Assembly (NCBI GenBank): GCA_050249615.1
Contig: JBFWQE010000012.1
Span: 1 to 64,000, forward strand
From: VFZN01 sp050249615
GTDB lineage: Bacteria > Acidobacteriota > Vicinamibacteria > Vicinamibacterales > UBA2999
Direction of reading: 5' to 3'
DNA: 64,000 bases
Below, one piece after another: positions 26,208-36,340 of this stretch. Under the pieces are notes generated by a model. It was not told where the DNA came from. It saw nothing but the letters and a program-made list of their open reading frames with translations, and ran no database searches. The first letter of the stretch is position 1; each line of letters starts with the position of its first letter. A program made the position numbers and the translations under genes.

Positions 26208-26936
26208 ATGCGCGGCGCGGCTTCGATCGGAGCGGGCCTGCTGGTGCCCCTGGCGCTGGCGACGATGTCGCTGGACGCGACCGGCGCACGTGCACGGTCG
26301 GCGGGCTCCCTCGAGATCAGAACCGGCCAACCCAGCCCGCCGGCGGCCGGCGGCATCCGGGGACGGCTCGATCTTCAACGGCTGGCCGGGCCCACCGAGC
26401 GCCGACCCGGAGTATCGGAGCCCGGGGCCGGCGGCGCGAGGGATCTCCCCGACCTGCGTCGCGGGGTCGTGTACCTGGAGCAGGCGCCGCGCGCCGCCTT
26501 CGACGAACGCGAGCCCGCGCGCGCCGTGATGGACCAGCGCAACGAGACCTTCGTGCCGCACGTGCTGGCCGTCATGGTGGGCACCGTCGTGGACTTCCCG
26601 AACAGCGACCGGACATACCACAACGTCTTCTCGCTCTCGCGCGTCAAGCGCTTCGACCTGGGCCGCTACGCCGCCGGCCGGTCGAAGAGCGTGCGGATGG
26701 ATCGGCCCGGCATCGTCCGGGTGTTCTGCGACATCCATTCCCACATGAACGCGTTCATCCTCGTCTTCGCACACCCGTTCTTCGATGTCACGGACGCCAG
26801 TGGCCGGTTCGAGCTCGCGGAGGTGCCCCCGGGCACCTACGCCGTCGTCGCATGGTACGAAGGTGAGGCCCGGGCCACGCGGCCGGTCACCGTGACCGCG
26901 GGCGACTGGACTGACCTGGAGATCGTCGTGCCCTGA
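26208..26936 (+). CDS. Secreted cupredoxin-like / carboxypeptidase-regulatory domain protein
   Basis: A 242-aa exported protein. The region about 105-185 resembles a cupredoxin: NSDRTYHNVFSLS supplies a His, and VFCDIHSHMNAF supplies a C-x2-H-x-H-M pattern like the Cys-His-Met copper ligands of plastocyanins. Residues about 195-240 form a small carboxypeptidase-regulatory beta sandwich (GRFELAEVPPGTYAVVAWYEG). The signal is Ala/Leu-rich (about 7-27). It starts 2 nt after the barrel gene and overlaps the kinase start (TGATG). A copper-binding or structural role in the periplasm is likely; electron transfer is possible. Confidence 0.75.
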   Translation: MRGAASIGAGLLVPLALATMSLDATGARARSAGSLEIRTGQPSPPAAGGIRGRLDLQRLAGPTERRPGVSEPGAGGARDLPDLRRGVVYLEQAPRAAFDEREPARAVMDQRNETFVPHVLAVMVGTVVDFPNSDRTYHNVFSLSRVKRFDLGRYAAGRSKSVRMDRPGIVRVFCDIHSHMNAFILVFAHPFFDVTDASGRFELAEVPPGTYAVVAWYEGEARATRPVTVTAGDWTDLEIVVP

Positions 26937-28597
26937 TGCGCGCCCTTGGCTCGCTCTCGAATCGCATCTTCCTCGCCAGCGCACTGCTGGCCGCGCTCTC
27001 CATTGGCGCCGCGATGTTCTTCGTGCGCGCACGGCTGACGACGGAGACCCGGCAGGCGCTGGAGCGCGACCTGCGGACGGCGGCCAGCATAGCCGACCAG
27101 CAGCAGGCGGCGCTGTTCGACACGTTCACGCGGTCGGCGCGGCTCATCGCCGACCTGCCGAGGCTCAAGGCGGCGGTCGACACGGGCGACCCGCCCACCG
27201 TCCAGCCCATTGCCGAGGAGTACCTGCAGCAGCTCGGTGCGGACGTGCTGCTCGTGCACGACCGGCACGGAGGGCAGTTGGCCGCGGCCGGCGGCGCATC
27301 GGCGGGCGTGCTCCGGGTGGTCACGGTCCCGATCCGCGTGGACCTCGACCAGCTGGGCACGCTCACCGTGGGCTACCGGCTCGACGAAGATCGGGCGATG
27401 GAGCTGGCGGCGATGACGGGGGCCGAGATCGCCTTCGTCGCGGACGGGCGCGTTCAGGCGTCGACGCTGGGGTCCCTCTCCAGGGCCATGCCGGCCGTGC
27501 TTTCCGCCGGCGAGGCCCCGGCCACGCTGCGCATCGGGGATACGGAGTACGTGGCGCTCATCCAGCCGCTGCATCCCGAGGGTGGCACGCCGGCGGCGGT
27601 CGTCGTCATGCACTCCAGAACGGCCCGGCTGCGCACCCTGGACGCCATCCAGTCGTTCCTGCTGGCCCTGGCCGTCATCTCCGTGCTGCTGGCCGTCGCC
27701 ATCAGCTACTGGGTGGCGCGCACCATCACGCGGCCGCTGGCCAAGATCACCGACCACATGCGCCAGGTGGCCGTGAGCGGCGATCTCACGCGGAAGATCG
27801 CGGTCCCGGACCGGCCCGGCTGGGACGACGAGGACGCGCGCGTGCTGGCCGGCACGTTCAACAGCCTGACCGAGGCGATCGTGCGCTTCCAGCGCGAGGC
27901 CGCGCAGCGGGAGCGATTGTCCTCCCTGGGACGCCTGTCCACGGTCGTGGCCCACGAGGTCCGCAACCCGCTGATGATCATCAAGGGCGCGCTGAGGACG
28001 ATGACCAGGGAGGGCGCGAGCGCCGTGGATCAGCAGGACGCGGCCAAGGACATCGACGAGGAGATCGGTCGGCTGAACCGGCTGGTCAACGACGTGCTGG
28101 ACTTCGCGCGGCCCATTCGCTTCGAGTGCGTGCCCACCGACATCAACGCCGTGTGCGAGGACGCGGTGAAAGCAGTCGCGGGCGACGCCCACCCCGTGCC
28201 CGTCCTCCGCGCCGCCGCGTCACTTCCCACGCTGGTCACCGACCGCGAGCGCGTCCGCATGGTCCTGGTCAACCTGCTGACCAACGCCCAGCACGCCGTC
28301 GGCGCCGCAGGTGCAGCCGACGGCGCCCCGCTCGTCGAGGTCACGACCGTGGCGGCCGGGCCTGGGCGGGTGGCGATCACCGTCCGGGATCGCGGGGCCG
28401 GCATTGCGGCGGAGGACCTGCCGCGCATCTTCGATCCATACTTCACCACCAGGCGCGCTGGCTCCGGACTGGGCCTGGCAATTGCAGGCAACATCGTCCG
28501 GGGGCTGGGCGGGTCGATTGCCGTCACCAGCCGGCCCGGCGCGGGCGCGGAGTTCCGCGTCGAGCTGGGCCACGGGCCCGCCGAGACCGCGGACTGA
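26936..28597 (+). CDS. Membrane sensor histidine kinase
   Basis: A 553-aa kinase: membrane helix about 9-31, a periplasmic double-Cache-like sensor (about 35-235), a second helix (241-262), HAMP (about 263-315), HisKA with phospho-acceptor H340 in VVAHEVRNP, and HATPase with NLLTNAQHAV, DRGAGIA and GSGLGLAIAGNIV boxes. The HEVRNP type matches NtrB-like kinases that pair with sigma-54 activators, as encoded next. It shares a TGATG overlap with the upstream gene and ends 2 nt before the regulator. The signal could relate to the barrel/cupredoxin pair of the same operon. Confidence 0.92.
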   Translation: MRALGSLSNRIFLASALLAALSIGAAMFFVRARLTTETRQALERDLRTAASIADQQQAALFDTFTRSARLIADLPRLKAAVDTGDPPTVQPIAEEYLQQLGADVLLVHDRHGGQLAAAGGASAGVLRVVTVPIRVDLDQLGTLTVGYRLDEDRAMELAAMTGAEIAFVADGRVQASTLGSLSRAMPAVLSAGEAPATLRIGDTEYVALIQPLHPEGGTPAAVVVMHSRTARLRTLDAIQSFLLALAVISVLLAVAISYWVARTITRPLAKITDHMRQVAVSGDLTRKIAVPDRPGWDDEDARVLAGTFNSLTEAIVRFQREAAQRERLSSLGRLSTVVAHEVRNPLMIIKGALRTMTREGASAVDQQDAAKDIDEEIGRLNRLVNDVLDFARPIRFECVPTDINAVCEDAVKAVAGDAHPVPVLRAAASLPTLVTDRERVRMVLVNLLTNAQHAVGAAGAADGAPLVEVTTVAAGPGRVAITVRDRGAGIAAEDLPRIFDPYFTTRRAGSGLGLAIAGNIVRGLGGSIAVTSRPGAGAEFRVELGHGPAETAD

Positions 28598-28599
28598 TC

Positions 28600-29964
28600 A
28601 TGCCGGGCACCATCCTGCTCGCCGACGACGAGGAGAAGATCCTCAAGACGCTGGGCCGCGCGCTTCGCGACGAGGGCCACGACGTCGTCACCAGCGCCAG
28701 CGCGCGCGAAACGGAACGCCTGCTGGCGGAGCGGACATTCGACCTGCTCATCATCGACTACCTGATGCCCGACAAATCCGGGCTCGACGTCATTCGCGAC
28801 CTCTCGGCCTCCGCCGCGGAAGCCGAGCGGCCAGCCATCGTCATGATGACGGCGCATGGCAGCATCGAGAGTGCCGTCGAGGCCATGAAGCTCGGCGCGC
28901 GCGACTACCTGCAGAAGCCCTTCGAGGTGGACGAGCTGCTGGTCACCGCGCGACGGGCCATCGAGGACCAGCGCGCGCGGCTGGGCCTTCGTTACCTGCT
29001 CAGCGAGCGGGACGCCGAGTTCGGCCATTACGGGATCGTCGGGAACAGCCGCGCGGTCCGGGAGCTGCTCGCCAGGGCGGAGCGCGTGGCGGCTTCGAAG
29101 AGCACGGTGCTCCTGACGGGCGAGACCGGCACGGGCAAGGAGCTGGTCGCGCGGGCCATCCATGCACGAAGCGCCCAGCACGACATGCCGCTCATCAAGG
29201 TGAACTGCGCGGCCATCCCGGAGACGCTGCTCGAGTCGGAGCTCTTCGGCCACACGCGCGGCGCCTTCACGGGCGCCGCGACCTCGAAGAAGGGCCGCTT
29301 CGCCCTGGCCGATGGCGGCACCATCTTTCTCGACGAGATCGCCACCATCAGCCAGGCCGTGCAGGCCAAGCTGCTGCGGGTCCTGCAGGACCGCGAGTTC
29401 GAGCCCCTCGGCGCCGAGCGCACCCAGCGCGTGGACGTGCGGGTGATCGCGGCGACCAATCGCGACCTGCGGCAGATGGTGTCGGAGGGCCGCTTCCAGG
29501 AGGATCTCTACTACCGCCTGAACGTGATTCCCATCACGCTGCCACCCCTCCGCGAGCGCCGCGAGGACATTCCCCTGCTCGTCGATCACTTCGTGCGCCG
29601 CTTCTCGGCCGCGATGGGCAAGCCCCTGCTCGACGTGGAGCCAGGCGTGCTCGACGAGCTCACGCGCTACGACTGGCCGGGCAACGTGCGCGAGCTCGAG
29701 AACACGGTCGAGCGCGCGGTGGTGCTGGCCACCGGCCCCCGCCTGACGCGTGAGGCCGTGTGGCTGATGGGCGCCACGACGCCGACGGCGTCCGCGGGAC
29801 TTCCGTCGCTCCGGCTCCACCAGAACGTCGAGTGGGCCGAGCGCGAGACCATCCGGCGCGCCCTCGAGAGGGCCGGCGGCGTCAAGAAGGACGCCGCCGA
29901 GATGATGGGCATCAGCCAGCGCGCGCTCAGCCACTACCTGCTCAAGTACAAGGACACCCTCTAG
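28600..29964 (+). CDS. NtrC-family sigma-54-dependent response regulator
   Basis: A 454-aa regulator with a receiver domain (phospho-acceptor D53, K106 in QKPF), an AAA+ domain with Walker A GETGTGKE (174-181) and the sigma-54 contact loop GAFTGA (221-226), and a C-terminal Fis-type helix-turn-helix (KKDAAEMMGISQRALSHYLLKY). It receives phosphate from the adjacent kinase. The next gene has a -24/-12 promoter with an upstream palindrome, so a DUF5777 barrel is a probable target. ATG 28600 follows the kinase stop at 2 nt. Confidence 0.93.
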   Translation: MPGTILLADDEEKILKTLGRALRDEGHDVVTSASARETERLLAERTFDLLIIDYLMPDKSGLDVIRDLSASAAEAERPAIVMMTAHGSIESAVEAMKLGARDYLQKPFEVDELLVTARRAIEDQRARLGLRYLLSERDAEFGHYGIVGNSRAVRELLARAERVAASKSTVLLTGETGTGKELVARAIHARSAQHDMPLIKVNCAAIPETLLESELFGHTRGAFTGAATSKKGRFALADGGTIFLDEIATISQAVQAKLLRVLQDREFEPLGAERTQRVDVRVIAATNRDLRQMVSEGRFQEDLYYRLNVIPITLPPLRERREDIPLLVDHFVRRFSAAMGKPLLDVEPGVLDELTRYDWPGNVRELENTVERAVVLATGPRLTREAVWLMGATTPTASAGLPSLRLHQNVEWAERETIRRALERAGGVKKDAAEMMGISQRALSHYLLKYKDTL

Positions 29965-29989
29965 CTGGCCCGCGCGACTTTCGGTTGCC

Positions 29990-30001
29990 GTAAGCGCTTA
30001 C
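29990..30001. promoter_or_regulatory. Candidate upstream activator site (palindrome)
   Basis: GTAAGCGCTTAC is a perfect 12-bp palindrome 64 bp upstream of the -24 element and 25 bp after the regulator stop codon. Position and symmetry fit an enhancer for the NtrC-type dimer encoded just upstream. Confidence 0.5.
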
Positions 30002-30065
30002 CGGCGCCGTTGGTGCGGGGCCGGCATCACCCGCCAGTTGCCGCTGTTCCCCGACGATTTCCCGC

Positions 30066-30081
30066 GGGCACCGCATTTGCT
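30066..30081 (+). promoter_or_regulatory. Sigma-54 (-24/-12) promoter
   Basis: GGGCACC-GCAT-TTGCT matches the consensus TGGCACG-N4-TTGCW, with the invariant GG and GC spaced correctly. Transcription would start near 30092, giving an untranslated leader of about 155 nt before the barrel gene at 30247. Confidence 0.65.
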
Positions 30082-30246
30082 CTGCGAACGGACAGCCCCA
30101 TTCATGCCGCGTCACCACAGGTGTGGCGCGAGCGACGAGAAGCCGTGGCGGGGACGGCGCACCTGCTGCCAGGCGCAATTCCGTGTCCCAGGGTCCAGCA
30201 GGCCCCGCCACGGCGGTTCACGGCCACGCCGCCAGGAGATTACATC

Positions 30247-31071
30247 GTGACGCATGTCGCCCGTTGCCTCGCGCTGGCGCTGGCTGCCACGGCCCTGACC
30301 GCGCCCGCCGCCTCGGCCCAGGTGGCCGACGAGGATCCCGACCTCGAGGTCAATCTCTCGCAGCCCGATTTCACCCTTGCGGCGCTGCCCACGAACCTCC
30401 GGCTGCCGAAGGCCAGGTTCGCCTTTCGCGTGACGCACCGCTTCGCCCGGCCGCTCGGCGATGGCGACTTCGGCGACCTGCTCGAGGATTTCTTCGGCTT
30501 CGACTCGGGCGCGCAGATCGGCCTGGAGCTCCGCTACGGTCTCTGGCGCGGCGCACAGGCAGGCCTCAACCGCACCTCCAACCGCACCATCCAGTTCTTC
30601 GGGCAATACGACCTCGGGAACCACGTGTCCCTGCCGGTGGGCCTGGGCGTCTGGGCCAGTGCGGACGGCACGAACAACTTCCGGGACCGCTACTCGCCCG
30701 CGCTCGGCGTCGTGCTCTCCCGAGAGCTGGGCGACCGTGGCGCCGTCTACGCGGAACCGATGTGGGTGAACAACAGCAACCCCGAACCCTCGGAGCTCGT
30801 GGACGACAACAGCACGTTCATGCTGGGCCTCGGGGCTCGCGTGCGCGTGCGGCCGACCGTCTATGTCACGGCGGAGATCTCACCCCGCCTCGCCGGCTAT
30901 GCGCCCGGGGACGCGCTCGTGAGCGTCGGTGTCGAGAAGCGCGCGGGCGGCCACGCCTTCTCGCTGAACTTCTCGAACGGCTTCGGCACCACGATGGCCC
31001 AGATTGCGCGGGGCGGCACCAGCTTCGATGACTGGCACATCGGCTTCAACATCTCGCGGAAGTTCTACTGA
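30247..31071 (+). CDS. DUF5777 family outer-membrane beta-barrel protein
   Basis: A 274-aa protein with a signal peptide (CLALALAATALTAPAASAQ) and a barrel of about 12 strands ending HIGFNISRKFY. The phrases LPTNLRLPKARFAFRVTHRFARPLG and the FFGFDSGAQIGLELRYG region are characteristic of DUF5777. These barrels are often next to genes for cytochromes or YceI-like proteins; their cargo is not known. GTG 30247 has an AGGAG site 11 nt upstream. It probably depends on sigma-54 and the regulator encoded before it. A hairpin follows the stop. Confidence 0.82.
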   Translation: MTHVARCLALALAATALTAPAASAQVADEDPDLEVNLSQPDFTLAALPTNLRLPKARFAFRVTHRFARPLGDGDFGDLLEDFFGFDSGAQIGLELRYGLWRGAQAGLNRTSNRTIQFFGQYDLGNHVSLPVGLGVWASADGTNNFRDRYSPALGVVLSRELGDRGAVYAEPMWVNNSNPEPSELVDDNSTFMLGLGARVRVRPTVYVTAEISPRLAGYAPGDALVSVGVEKRAGGHAFSLNFSNGFGTTMAQIARGGTSFDDWHIGFNISRKFY

Positions 31072-31078
31072 GCAGGAC

Positions 31079-31096
31079 CGACACGGTCTCGTGTCG
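31079..31096 (+). terminator. Hairpin after the DUF5777 gene
   Basis: CGACACG-GTCT-CGTGTCG is a perfect 7-bp stem 7 nt after the stop codon, without a U-tract. The rest of 31097-31261 shows no gene or repeat. Confidence 0.45.
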
Positions 31097-31261
31097 CAGG
31101 ACATCAGGCCAATGCTGAGGAGCGCCGAAGACAGGGGACAGGCGGCCCGACGCACACCGACCGCCCGGAGGCCACTTCAACACCGTCCGCACGTGCGGCT
31201 TCCACGATCACGACGCGCCTGGCGATACGGGCCTTCAGGGCCGCATCACCATCGTCGCGGC

Positions 31262-32107
31262 TCAGTAGTCGTAGACGCCCTTGCCGACCTTCCGGCCCAG
31301 GCGCCCGCCCTTGACGTGCTGCTCCAGGAGCGGGCACGGGCGGAACTTCTCCCCGAGTGTCCGGTGCAGGTACTGCAGGATGCTCAGGCGCGTGTCGAGG
31401 CCGACGAGGTCCACCAGCTCGAACGGGCCCATCGGGTGGTTCAGGCCCAGCTTCAGCGCCTTGTCGATGTCCCGCGCCGAGGCCACGCCCTCCTGCAGCA
31501 TGTAGAACGCCTCGTTGCCGATCATGGCGTTGATGCGGCTCGTGATGAAGCCGGGGGACTCCTTGATGAGCACGGTCTCCTTGCCCATCCGCTCGGCCAC
31601 GCCGACCATCGTGGCGATGGTGGCGTCGGTGGTCTCGAGCGCGCGGACGACTTCGACGAGCTTCATCTTGTGAACGGGGTTGAAGAAGTGCATCCCGCCC
31701 ATGCGGCCGGGGTTCCTGAGCGCGGCGGCCAGCTCGGTGATGCTGAGCGCCGAGGTGTTCGAGGCGATGACGGCGTCCGCCGGGACGTACGCCTCGACCT
31801 CCGACAGGAGCGCGATCTTGAGGTCGGCCTTCTCAGGGGCCGCCTCGATGACGACATCGGCGTTCCTCACCGCGTCGGCCACGCTCGTGGTGGCCTTCAG
31901 GCGATCGAAGGTGGCGTTGCAGTCGTCCTGGGAGATCTTCCCCAGGTCGACGCCCTTCTTCAGGATCGCCATCACCTGCCCGACCGCGAGGTCGACCTGC
32001 GCCTGCGAGACGTCGTAGAGGCGCGTCTGGTAGCCCGCCGTCATCGCCGCATGGGCAATCCCATGCCCCATCGTCCCCGCCCCGAGTACCGCAATCGTCT
32101 TGATCAT
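31262..32107 (-). CDS. 3-hydroxyacyl-CoA dehydrogenase (3-hydroxybutyryl-CoA dehydrogenase type)
   Basis: A 281-aa NAD-dependent enzyme with Rossmann loop GAGTMGHGIAHA (9-20), catalytic region NTSALSITELA and GMHFFNPVHKMKLVEVV containing the conserved His-Glu pair, and LVDLVGLDTRLSILQYL near the end. It oxidises 3-hydroxyacyl-CoA to 3-oxoacyl-CoA. An AGGGG site precedes ATG 32107. In this benzoyl-CoA cluster it could act as the PaaH/PaaC-like step on 3-hydroxyadipyl-CoA; a general beta-oxidation or butanoyl role is equally compatible. Confidence 0.9.
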   Translation of the reverse strand: MIKTIAVLGAGTMGHGIAHAAMTAGYQTRLYDVSQAQVDLAVGQVMAILKKGVDLGKISQDDCNATFDRLKATTSVADAVRNADVVIEAAPEKADLKIALLSEVEAYVPADAVIASNTSALSITELAAALRNPGRMGGMHFFNPVHKMKLVEVVRALETTDATIATMVGVAERMGKETVLIKESPGFITSRINAMIGNEAFYMLQEGVASARDIDKALKLGLNHPMGPFELVDLVGLDTRLSILQYLHRTLGEKFRPCPLLEQHVKGGRLGRKVGKGVYDY

Positions 32108-32124
32108 CTGTCCCCTGCCGTGGC

Positions 32125-32928
32125 CTATTTCCCGCTGAATTCCGGCTTGCGCTTCTCGAGGTTCGCTCGGATGCCCTCCTGGGCATCGGCCGACTCGAAC
32201 AGCCGCTGCTGCAGCTCGCGCTCGAGGGCGAGCGCGTCGTGGAAGCTCACCTCGAGGCCGGTCTGCACCGCGCGCTTGATGTGGCCGACGGCCTTGCTGG
32301 CTCGGTTCGGAGGCGTGAACTGCTTCGCGTAGTCGATCACCGCGTCCGCGAACGACCGGCCGCCCAGTTCGGCGTCGCCCCAGACCTGGTTCACCAGTCC
32401 CATGGCCGCCGCCTCCTCGAACGAGAACAACGCGCCGGTGGCCATCAGCTCGATGGCCCTGGCCTTCCCCACCAGCCGCGCCAGCCGCTGGGTCCCGCCC
32501 GTTCCGGGCAGCACGCCCAACCCGACCTCCGGCAAGCCGATCTTCCCGCCGCCCTTCCGCGCGATCCGGATGTCGGCCGCCATCGCGACCTCGAGCCCGC
32601 CGCCGACCGTGTGCCCGTTCAGCGCGGCAATCACCAGCTTGGGTGTCTGCTCGAGGCGGCTCATTGTCTCGTTGGCGTGCAGGCAGAAGTAGTACTTGAA
32701 GGCCGGGTCGGCGTCCTTCAGCATCCCGATGTTCGCGCCGGCGCAGAAGAACTTCTCGCCCATGCCCATCAGCACGATCACGTGCGCAGCGGCGTCCATC
32801 CTCGCAGCGAGGACCGCGTCGTCGATCTCGCGCATCATCTCGTAGGAGTAGGTGTTGGCGGGCGGGTCGTTGAGCGTGATGACGGCCACGCCGTCCTCGG
32901 CGGTGTAGGAGATGCGGGTGTAGGTCAT
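32125..32928 (-). CDS. Enoyl-CoA hydratase/isomerase family protein
   Basis: A 267-aa crotonase-fold protein. Oxyanion-hole segments are KFFCAGANIGML and NGHTVGGGLEVAMAADIRIA; the catalytic Glu lies in LPEVGLGVLPGTGGTQRLA. It starts 17 nt before the dehydrogenase gene, so the two probably act in sequence (hydration then oxidation). In Box-type benzoate degradation such a pair converts dehydroadipyl-CoA to 3-oxoadipyl-CoA. The start codon sits at the edge of a repeat island and has no ribosome site. Confidence 0.88.
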   Translation of the reverse strand: MTYTRISYTAEDGVAVITLNDPPANTYSYEMMREIDDAVLAARMDAAAHVIVLMGMGEKFFCAGANIGMLKDADPAFKYYFCLHANETMSRLEQTPKLVIAALNGHTVGGGLEVAMAADIRIARKGGGKIGLPEVGLGVLPGTGGTQRLARLVGKARAIELMATGALFSFEEAAAMGLVNQVWGDAELGGRSFADAVIDYAKQFTPPNRASKAVGHIKRAVQTGLEVSFHDALALERELQQRLFESADAQEGIRANLEKRKPEFSGK

Positions 32929-33119
32929 GTCGGGAGTCGGGAGTCGGGAGTCGGGAGTGGAGTCGGGAGTCGGGACGTGACACTCGTGCGAGTCGGACCA
33001 CGCCTTCGAACTTCGCGCCGAACCGCGGAGTCAAGCTGCCGCCAGCCGAATCGGCGCGTCACGACGTCAATCGTCAATCCGACTCCCGTCTCCCGACTCC
33101 CGACTCCCGGATCAGTCGT
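32929..33119. repeat. Inverted repeat island 6 (GGGAGTC units)
   Basis: Positions 32930-32977 hold six or seven GGGAGTC/GTCGGGA units; 33073-33112 hold complementary GACTCCC units. About 95 bp of unique GC-rich sequence separate them. The same heptamer recurs at 37019-37047 and 50831-50846. It lies between two minus-strand genes, so the operon may be broken here. Confidence 0.88.
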
Positions 33120-34547
<1,428 letters not shown>

Positions 34548-34598
34548 GCAATCCGCCTTTTCTGCCTGTTGCCTTCCGCCTTCTTGCCTTCTGCCTTC
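34548..34598. repeat. TGCCTTC repeat tract between boxC and boxB
   Basis: Four to five units of TGCCTTC(C/T) fill 34562-34594 in the 51-bp gap. Only a pyrimidine-rich arm is present, without a complementary partner. On the coding (minus) strand this is a purine-rich GAAGGCA tract that could act as repeated ribosome-binding sequence before boxB. Confidence 0.75.
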
Positions 34599-36284
34599 CT
34601 ACGTCCTCTTCCAATCGAACGAGGGGCGCCCTTCGCGCCCGTAGGTCATCAGGGCGCCACGTTCCCCCACCGCGTTCGGCCGCTGGAAGATCCAGTTCTG
34701 CCACGCCGTGAGCCGGCCGAAGATCTTCGTTTCCATCGTCTCCGGGCCCGCAAACCGGAGGTTGGCCTCCATGCCGGTGAGCGCGTCGGGCGAGAACGCG
34801 GTCCTCGCCTCGATGGCCATCCGCACTTCGTCGTCCCAGTCGATGTCGTCCGGCGCGTCGAAGACCAGGCCGGCCTCGAGCGCCTCCTGCGGGTCGAAGG
34901 GGCCTTCGTGCTCGAGCGCGGCCCGCACGGAGGCGGGCTCGCCGAGAAAACGCGTCTCCAGACGCGACAGGCCGTTGCTCATCGGGTAGGCGCCGCCATT
35001 CATCGGCGACAGCCGGACCGTGTTCTCCTCGTCCGGGTGATCGATCATGAACGCGCGATCCGCGGCCAGGGCCAGCTCGAAAAGCGTGCCCGCGAAGGCG
35101 TTGCCCGGCTCGATGAGGGCGAAGAAGCTGCGCGAAGTGAGGTCCACGCGCTTCAGCGTGCGGCGGATGAGGCCGATGATCTCGCGCACCAGCCAGTGGC
35201 CCTTGTGCGCGGCCAGGGCCTCGTCCACGGCCAGCACGGCTTTCGGATCGCCCACCGCCCGCACGATCACCGTGCCAATTTCCGGCTCGTTCAGCCGCAG
35301 GCGCAGGAGGCAGTCATCCAGCTCGCGGAACGCGCGGATGGCCCAGGCCTGGTCGCCCGCCGCCAGGAACTCCTCCGGCGTCGCCGGGCACTCCGTCCTG
35401 CGGAGTGCCGAGGTTTCAGCCTCGGTGGGTGCGCTCACCGTCAGTTCGCAGGTGCGCTTCGCGCGGTCGATGGCACCTGTCACGTACCTGTACCGGATGG
35501 TGTCGCCGTCGATGGCGGGGTTCAGCGGCCCCAGCGCGATGCCCGGCCCGCTGGCGGGCCGGTCGGACAGGGCGGCGAGCTCACGTGCGCGCGCCTCGAC
35601 CGCCTCCCTGAACTGGCTGGTCGGCACGACCTTGTCGACGAAGCGCCACTCCACCGCGCGCTTGCCGCGCACGCCCTCGGCCAGCGTGCTGAAGTGGTCC
35701 GCGACGTCACGCCGGACCTTGCGCTTGTCCACGACGCGCGTCAGGCCGCCGGTGCCCGGGAGCACGCCGAGCAGCGGCGTCTCGGGCAGCGACACCGCCG
35801 CGCTCCCGTCGTCCACGAGATAGATCTCGTCGCAGGCGAGCGCGAGCTCGTAGCCGCCACCCGCGCAGATGCCGTTCAGCGCCGCCAGGAACTTGAAGCC
35901 GCTGTGCGCGCTCATGTCCTCCATGCCGAGCCGCGTCTCGTTGGTGAACTTGCAGAAGTTCACCTTGAAGCCGTGGCTCGACGTGCCGAGCATGAAGATG
36001 TTCGCGCCCGCGCAGAAGATACGCGGCTTGAGGCTGGTCAGGACGACCGAGTGCACCTCGGGATGCTCGAAGCGCAGCCGCTGCAGCGCATCCGCGAGCT
36101 CGATGTCCACGCCGAGATCGTAGGAATTGAGCTTCAGCTTGTAGTCGTTGGGCCGGAGGCCGGCGTCCTCGCGCACGTCCATCGCCAGCGTGGCCACCGG
36201 GCCATCGAAGGAGAGCTTCCAGTGCTTGTACCGCTCAGGCGAGGTCTCGAACGTGATCGATGGGGACGAAGCTGCGATTTCCAC
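34599..36284 (-). CDS. boxC: 2,3-epoxybenzoyl-CoA dihydrolase BoxC
   Basis: A 561-aa crotonase-superfamily enzyme with two hydratase-like halves, the size typical of BoxC. Motifs include KPRIFCAGANIFMLGTSSHG and NGICAGGGYELALACDEIYL in the first half and SPMNGGAYPMSNGLSRLETRF later. BoxC opens the ring of 2,3-epoxybenzoyl-CoA, releasing formate and dehydroadipyl-CoA semialdehyde. GTG 36284 is preceded at 6 nt by TAGACT, so the message is probably leaderless. Residues encoded at about 35400-35430 include a short hairpin repeat that looks inserted in frame. Confidence 0.93.
   Translation of the reverse strand: MEIAASSPSITFETSPERYKHWKLSFDGPVATLAMDVREDAGLRPNDYKLKLNSYDLGVDIELADALQRLRFEHPEVHSVVLTSLKPRIFCAGANIFMLGTSSHGFKVNFCKFTNETRLGMEDMSAHSGFKFLAALNGICAGGGYELALACDEIYLVDDGSAAVSLPETPLLGVLPGTGGLTRVVDKRKVRRDVADHFSTLAEGVRGKRAVEWRFVDKVVPTSQFREAVEARARELAALSDRPASGPGIALGPLNPAIDGDTIRYRYVTGAIDRAKRTCELTVSAPTEAETSALRRTECPATPEEFLAAGDQAWAIRAFRELDDCLLRLRLNEPEIGTVIVRAVGDPKAVLAVDEALAAHKGHWLVREIIGLIRRTLKRVDLTSRSFFALIEPGNAFAGTLFELALAADRAFMIDHPDEENTVRLSPMNGGAYPMSNGLSRLETRFLGEPASVRAALEHEGPFDPQEALEAGLVFDAPDDIDWDDEVRMAIEARTAFSPDALTGMEANLRFAGPETMETKIFGRLTAWQNWIFQRPNAVGERGALMTYGREGRPSFDWKRT
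35408..35425. repeat. REP-like hairpin inside boxC
   Basis: CCGAGG-TTTCAG-CCTCGG forms a 6-bp stem. On the opposite strand it reads GAGGCTGAAACCTC, the same core (GGCTGAA-R-CC) as the hairpin at 51549 in another gene. It is in frame and adds no stop. Confidence 0.5.
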
Positions 36285-36290
36285 TCAGCG

Positions 36291-36296
36291 AGTCTA
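36291..36296 (-). promoter_or_regulatory. -10 box of boxC (leaderless)
   Basis: The minus strand reads TAGACT, ending 6 nt before the boxC GTG start at 36284. It is next to the TetR operator, so repressor binding would block it. Confidence 0.5.
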
Positions 36297-36301
36297 CTAC
36301 G

Positions 36302-36321
36302 GTTTAAACGCTCGTTCAAAC
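36302..36321. promoter_or_regulatory. TetR-type operator between boxC and tetR
   Basis: GTTTAAACGC-TCGTTCAAAC is an imperfect palindrome of the form GTTT-N-AACG-NN-CGTT-N-AAAC. It lies between the -10 boxes of two divergent genes, so one repressor dimer or dimer pair could control both. The AACG-NN-CGTT core is common for TetR regulators of acyl-CoA metabolism. Confidence 0.68.
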
Positions 36322-36328
36322 AATGTGC

Positions 36329-36334
36329 TAACCT
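36329..36334 (+). promoter_or_regulatory. -10 box of the tetR gene (leaderless)
   Basis: TAACCT, with TGTGC just upstream, ends 6 nt before ATG 36341. No Shine-Dalgarno sequence fits in the gap. Confidence 0.45.
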
Positions 36335-36340
36335 CTACCG

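Noticed and set aside
32929..33119. Small RNA gene in the boxB-hydratase gap
   Set aside because: The secondary structure is explained by the repeat arms and no promoter was visible; expression data would be needed to claim an RNA.
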